Positions 60,486 to 64,000 of a stretch of DNA of 64,000 nucleotides are shown here, one piece after another. Below the pieces are notes generated by a model. That model worked only from the letters and a program-made list of their open reading frames with translations, was not told the origin of the DNA and made no database searches. Source of the DNA: Brevibacillus_D fluminis_A (GTDB lineage: Bacteria; Bacillota; Bacilli; Brevibacillales; Brevibacillaceae); contig NZ_CM125436.1 in the NCBI RefSeq assembly GCF_052072235.1, positions 4,334,001 through 4,398,000 on the forward strand. Reading direction: 5' to 3'. The stretch's first letter is position 1. Each line of letters begins with the position of its first letter. The translations under genes and the position numbers were made by a program.

Positions 60486-61370
60486 TCAGCTCTCTTGGCC
60501 TGTTTTGGATAATTTGATCTGCACATACGACAGGATGAATGTGATCAGGAACACTACCGTTGCGATCGTCGTCGCGTAGCCCATCTCGTCATTGCGGAAA
60601 GCGGCGCGGTAGAGCATGGTGCCGAGCACCTCTGTCGAGCGGCCGGGGCCGCCCGCCGTCATGATGTACACCTCGTCGAACACCTTGAACGCGCCGATCA
60701 CGGTGATGGTCGCCGTCACCAGCAGCATTTCCTTCACCTGCGGAATCGTGATGTGCCAAAACCGCCGCCAGCCGCCGGCCCCATCGATCGATGCCTGCTC
60801 ATACAGCTCCGCCGGGATTTTGTGCATCGCGAGCAAAAACAACAGCATGATGTAGCCGGTGTACTGCCATTGAGAGACCGCGATCACCGCATAGATGGCG
60901 GTCTGGCTGTCCCCCAGCCAGGCATGCGCCCAATCGGCAAGCCCTGCTCCGCGCAACGCCCCGTTGACCAGCCCGACGTCCGGGTTGTAGATGAACTGCC
61001 ACATCAGTCCGACCACCGCGATGGAAATGACCGAGGGCAGGAAAAACACCGTGCGGAAAAACGGCTGCATGCGGCGCACCAGCTTTTCTTCGAGAATCGC
61101 CGCCAGCACAAGCCCACCGCCCACTTGAAAGACAAGCGAGATGATTGCATACAACACGTTGTTGCCGAGCGCCGTGTAGAAAACAGGATCTTTTGCGAGC
61201 CGGAAATAGTAGTCCAGCCCGACAAACACGTGCGTATCGGAAAAACCGCTCCAGCGGTACAGACTGTAATACAAATTCAGCAAAATCGGGATGAAAATAA
61301 ACACGAGAACCAGCGCCGCTGCGGGCAGCACATAGAGGAGAGCGACCTTTTGATTGCGATACGCATTCAC
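60486..61370 (-). CDS. frlN: ABC transporter permease, MalF-like (frl operon)
   Basis: 294 residues with six membrane helices. ALLYVLPAAALVLVFIFIPI opens the first; LYEQASIDGAGGWRRFWHITIPQ is the CUT1 coupling loop. The start is GTG at 61370 after GGAGGGGGAG, 13 bases after the lipoprotein stop. Confidence 0.85.
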   Translation of the reverse strand: MNAYRNQKVALLYVLPAAALVLVFIFIPILLNLYYSLYRWSGFSDTHVFVGLDYYFRLAKDPVFYTALGNNVLYAIISLVFQVGGGLVLAAILEEKLVRRMQPFFRTVFFLPSVISIAVVGLMWQFIYNPDVGLVNGALRGAGLADWAHAWLGDSQTAIYAVIAVSQWQYTGYIMLLFLLAMHKIPAELYEQASIDGAGGWRRFWHITIPQVKEMLLVTATITVIGAFKVFDEVYIMTAGGPGRSTEVLGTMLYRAAFRNDEMGYATTIATVVFLITFILSYVQIKLSKTGQES

Positions 61371-61383
61371 ATGCTCCCCCTCC

Positions 61384-62700
61384 CTACTGGCCTGTCTCGC
61401 TGGCCACTTCCTTGGCGGTCGCCTGTACTTCCTTCATAATCTGCTCCGGCGTTTTCGTCCCGTTCAACAGCTCCTGCAGGTTCACCAAATACGTGTCAGC
61501 CACCTTCGCATGTACATCCGTATCGAGCCATTCGGCCATTCCTTCCGCTTCTTTCATCATGTTTACGCCGTCCGCTACTTGCTTGAGCGCCGTCTGCTCG
61601 TTGGTCGCGCCGATGATCGGACTTGGCCAGCCCAGCATCTTTACCATTTTTTCCGCACTCTCTTTGCTGGTGAGGAATTTGAGGAACTGCAGCGCCTCTT
61701 TCGGATGCGCGGTTTTGGAGGAGACGATGAAGCCGTCGGGAGCGCCGGTGACGAAGTTTTGGTTGCCTTTGCCTTCGGCGATGGCGGGCATCAGGAAAAA
61801 GTCCCAGTTTCCTTTCATGTTTTTCTCGATTTCCGGAAATTCTTCCAGCTCGACATAAAACATCGCGGCCTTGCCGATATAAAACTGCTGTGTCGCCATA
61901 TCGTGCGAAGTGGAATTGGCATTGGGGGCAAAATAGCCTTTGTCCTGCAACGACTTCAAATAGTCCAACGCCTTGACGTAACCGGGATCGGTGAATTCCC
62001 CCGTTTTCGGATCGTAATCTTTCATCCGGACGGTTTGGTCGACCAGCTTCTGGTTCAATCCGGTCAAATAGTGGATGGACGCCCACGGGCTTTCGTTGCC
62101 CAGGATGATCGGTGCGACGCCGTTTTGCTTCAAGGTGTCGCAGATCGCCATGAACTCATCCCATGTCTTCGGTTTTTGCAGATTGTATTTGGTGAAAATC
62201 TCTTTGTTGTAGATGAAAAACTTGCCGTTGAAGCGTAGCGGAATGCCGTAGTTTTTTCCGTTGGAGACAAATGGTGTGAGCGAAGCGGGGATGAAGCTAT
62301 TTTTCCAGTCGGGATCTTCGTTGAGGGCGGACGTCAAATCCATTGCAGCGCCGGAGCGAACGAACTTGCGGGCGAATTCGCCCGACCAGGAAAAGGTAAT
62401 GTCCGGCACATCGCCCCCGCCCATGATGACGCGCAGCTTGTCTTTGATCGGCTCATCCGCAACCGCTTCCATTTTGATCTTGATCGTTGGATTGGCGTTT
62501 TCAAACTCCTTGACGATCTCCTCAAAATAGGGCGCATACTGCGGCTGCGGCCACTTTTCCAAAAACTTCAGCTCGATTTGGCCGCCGGCATCGTTGGACG
62601 ACGCTGGCTGCGAGCTTTGGGCACATCCGGCAAGCGAGCTTGCCACCAGCGCAAACGCGGTCAAAACCGCGCCTGTCCTTTTGTTCAACTTCAACTTCAT
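61384..62700 (-). CDS. frlO: Sugar/Amadori-compound-binding lipoprotein (frl operon)
   Basis: 438 residues. The signal peptide ends in SSLAGC, a lipobox, followed by a Ser/Ala linker. The mature part is a CUT1 binding protein (ELKFLEKWPQPQYAPYFEEI, IKIKMEAVADEPIKDKL, DVPDITFSWSGEFARKF, GIPLRFNGKFFIYNKEIF). With FrlD and FrlB in the same operon, fructosamines (glycated amino acids) are the likely ligand. GGGGAGG precedes the ATG. Confidence 0.82.
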   Translation of the reverse strand: MKLKLNKRTGAVLTAFALVASSLAGCAQSSQPASSNDAGGQIELKFLEKWPQPQYAPYFEEIVKEFENANPTIKIKMEAVADEPIKDKLRVIMGGGDVPDITFSWSGEFARKFVRSGAAMDLTSALNEDPDWKNSFIPASLTPFVSNGKNYGIPLRFNGKFFIYNKEIFTKYNLQKPKTWDEFMAICDTLKQNGVAPIILGNESPWASIHYLTGLNQKLVDQTVRMKDYDPKTGEFTDPGYVKALDYLKSLQDKGYFAPNANSTSHDMATQQFYIGKAAMFYVELEEFPEIEKNMKGNWDFFLMPAIAEGKGNQNFVTGAPDGFIVSSKTAHPKEALQFLKFLTSKESAEKMVKMLGWPSPIIGATNEQTALKQVADGVNMMKEAEGMAEWLDTDVHAKVADTYLVNLQELLNGTKTPEQIMKEVQATAKEVASETGQ

Positions 62701-62764
62701 GACAAATCCTCCCCTTTTTCATGAAATCTTGTCGCTTTTCATTAGAAACACGGAGTGCGCCTGA

Positions 62765-63616
62765 TCAAAGCGCGATCCCGTGACCGAATGCCCCATCGCA
62801 AAGACATGCTTGTGCGGCGAATTGCGCCGCTGCCGAAAGACTGGACAAAAGCAGCGTCCCTTCGTCCTGCATTTGTTTTTTACCGCTGAGATAGTGGAGG
62901 ATGAAGGCGGTAAAAAAAGCGTCTCCGGCACCCAATGTATCGACAGGTACGACCGTATGCGGCTCCTGCCGGTAAAAGCGTTCGCCATCGTAGAGCACCG
63001 CGCCGCGCGAGCCCATCGTCGCGAGTGCGAGCGGGCTGCCGGATCGATGTGCAAGCCGCAATATCTCGCGGGCCTCGCTTTCATCGAGATGGCCGCAGGA
63101 TAGCAGGCTGCAAAATACGTACGGACAGCGCTCTTCAAGCTCGCGCGGGTCCCAGTCGCTGGAGAAATCGTAGGAGAGGGGAATGCCGGTGCCTTGAATT
63201 TTGGCCAGCTCCGCCAGACTCAAATCGCTGTAGCAGCTGGAGTGAATAAGCTCGAATCGCTTCATATATTGAAGATCGTCGCCGTCCAGCCGCAGCGGAT
63301 GGTCATGCTGCACGCCGCCTTTGTTGCCGCCGACAAACACGCGGTCCCCGTCAACGAGATTCACCTGCGCATACCCGTTTTCTCCCGGATGGGAGCGGCA
63401 GCGTGAGATGTCGACGCCAAGCTGCGAAAGCACGTCCTGGATGTGCCGGGCCGCCCGGTCGTCGCCAAAGACGCCCATGTACGCCGCATGCGCACCCAGC
63501 TGCCTGGCGTATACGCTGAAATTCAGCGCATTGCCGCCCGGATACATCATCCCTGTGTGGATATACTGATCGACCACATTGTCGCCAGCCCCGAGCACAT
63601 TCAATTGACCCCCCAT
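62765..63616 (-). CDS. frlD: FrlD-like fructosamine 6-kinase (PfkB family)
   Basis: 283 residues. LGAGDNVVDQYIHTGMMYPGG, ALNFSVYARQLG and the catalytic VDTLGAGDAFFTAF are PfkB signatures. The D-N-V-V-D-x-Y start and GGNALN match FrlD, which phosphorylates fructoselysine or other fructosamines at C6 before FrlB acts. It is the first gene after the upstream operator at 63690. GGGGG precedes the ATG. Confidence 0.78.
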   Translation of the reverse strand: MGGQLNVLGAGDNVVDQYIHTGMMYPGGNALNFSVYARQLGAHAAYMGVFGDDRAARHIQDVLSQLGVDISRCRSHPGENGYAQVNLVDGDRVFVGGNKGGVQHDHPLRLDGDDLQYMKRFELIHSSCYSDLSLAELAKIQGTGIPLSYDFSSDWDPRELEERCPYVFCSLLSCGHLDESEAREILRLAHRSGSPLALATMGSRGAVLYDGERFYRQEPHTVVPVDTLGAGDAFFTAFILHYLSGKKQMQDEGTLLLSSLSAAAQFAAQACLCDGAFGHGIAL

Positions 63617-63689
63617 GCCAATTCCCCCTGTCTCTTTTTACACGCCGATTTGCTTGGGACCGCAGCGTATGTCGTATCTTGCGGAAAAT

Positions 63690-63701
63690 TGGTATATACC
63701 A
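63690..63701. promoter_or_regulatory. FrlR/GntR operator (site 2) upstream of frlD
   Basis: A second perfect copy of TGGTATATACCA, 74 bases before the frlD start. It lies between frlD and the gene for the GntR/UTRA regulator that probably binds it. The surrounding 63617-63803 holds no gene; a GGCTGCC/GGCAGCC hairpin near 63765-63795 may mark the end of the regulator gene. Confidence 0.75.
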
Positions 63702-63803
63702 CGTAACGTAAATTTTTTTTGCCTGCTCCCTTGTTCGGCGTCCTTTTTTATCATTGAGCGATTGGCCGGCTGCCGCATCGGCTAAGCGGGCAGCCAGCGA
63801 CCG

Positions 63804-64000
63804 CTATTGCTCCAGATTGAGCCTTGTGTAAAATTTGACCCGATCGCTTCGCGTGGTCGAGCGGGAGTATTCGATCGCCCGCCCCCCCTGCTCATACGCG
63901 ATCGCTTCCAGCAGCAGACAGGGAAGCTCCTTTTTGATTTTCAACAGCTTCCGCTCCTCTTCATCGGGCATGACGACCTGCATGAACTGGTCTGCGCCGA
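63804..64000 (-). CDS. frlR: GntR-family regulator, UTRA domain end (partial, runs off the right edge)
   Basis: The last 65 codons before the TAG at 63804-63806 read ADQFMQVVMPDEEERKLLKI, then LPCLLLEAIAYEQGGRAIEY and SRSTTRSDRVKFYTRL before the end. The pattern P-x-L-x-L-E-x-x-A-Y-x-x-x-G-x-x-I-E-Y-S-x-S-x-x-R-x-D-x-x-x-F is the C-terminal core of the UTRA effector domain of HutC/FrlR-type GntR regulators. Position ahead of frlD makes it FrlR-like; the DNA-binding domain is outside the window. Confidence 0.8.
   Translation of the reverse strand, partial: GADQFMQVVMPDEEERKLLKIKKELPCLLLEAIAYEQGGRAIEYSRSTTRSDRVKFYTRLNLEQ

Noticed and set aside
62701..62764. cre-like ATGAAAAGCG upstream of frlO
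   Set aside because: The spacing to the central CG is one base off the consensus.

Overview
The window looks like a chromosomal segment of a Gram-positive, endospore-former-type member of the Bacillota, most like Brevibacillus or a related Paenibacillaceae. This is judged from moderately high GC, strong GGAGG ribosome sites with many GTG/TTG starts, SBP-dependent ABC operons without their own ATPase, a class Ib nrdIEF operon and families such as DUF3055, DUF2935 and YitT. No search was run, so the genus is an inference.

Layout. 1-3.1 kb is a worn region: a partial BtrH-like gene, a YcaQ-like DNA glycosylase gene, a truncated GyrI-like gene, a group II intron domain V relic and the 3' end of a cadherin/Ig-like surface-protein gene. 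3.2-16.6 kb is rich in signalling, all on the minus strand apart from a polysaccharide deacetylase gene: an EAL protein with a decayed GGDEF domain, a Cache chemoreceptor, a pseudo-histidine kinase beside its intact paralogue and response regulator, tRNA-Thr(CGT), an HD-GYP protein and a 7TM-DISM kinase with its regulator. 16.8-22.4 kb holds a paired methyltransferase/pseudo-glycosyltransferase and active-looking SunS-like glycosyltransferase, YitT, and a secreted protein made only of nine BIG2-type repeats.

22.6-31.1 kb is a complete 2-aminoethylphosphonate (2-AEP) uptake and breakdown operon (phnS, phnT, fused permease, fused phnX-phnW, a saccharopine-dehydrogenase-like gene, a DeoR regulator) with a divergent MarR gene. 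31.1-35.7 kb carries a DUF1697 gene and nrdIEF behind two NrdR boxes whose centres are 31 bp apart. 35.7-45.3 kb has a solitary biotin carboxylase gene, then a sigma-54 system: a sensor kinase carrying a periplasmic-type amino-acid-binding domain, an NtrC-like activator, a sigma-54-like promoter, an amino-acid ABC transporter and a HutG-like ureohydrolase. A PHP phosphatase gene follows.

45.6-64 kb contains two sugar operons. One (56.6 to 45.6 kb) joins an ABC importer and DeoR regulator to aldolase, SIS isomerase, PfkB kinase, ROK kinase and LacZ, which together could take a beta-galactoside to triose phosphates. The other (64 to 57 kb) is an frl-like Amadori-sugar operon (FrlR, FrlD, FrlO/N/M, FrlB) with two identical TGGTATATACCA operators and an frlC epimerase gene inactivated by both a frameshift and an in-frame stop. 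A MerR-type promoter and truncated merR start lie between the two operons.
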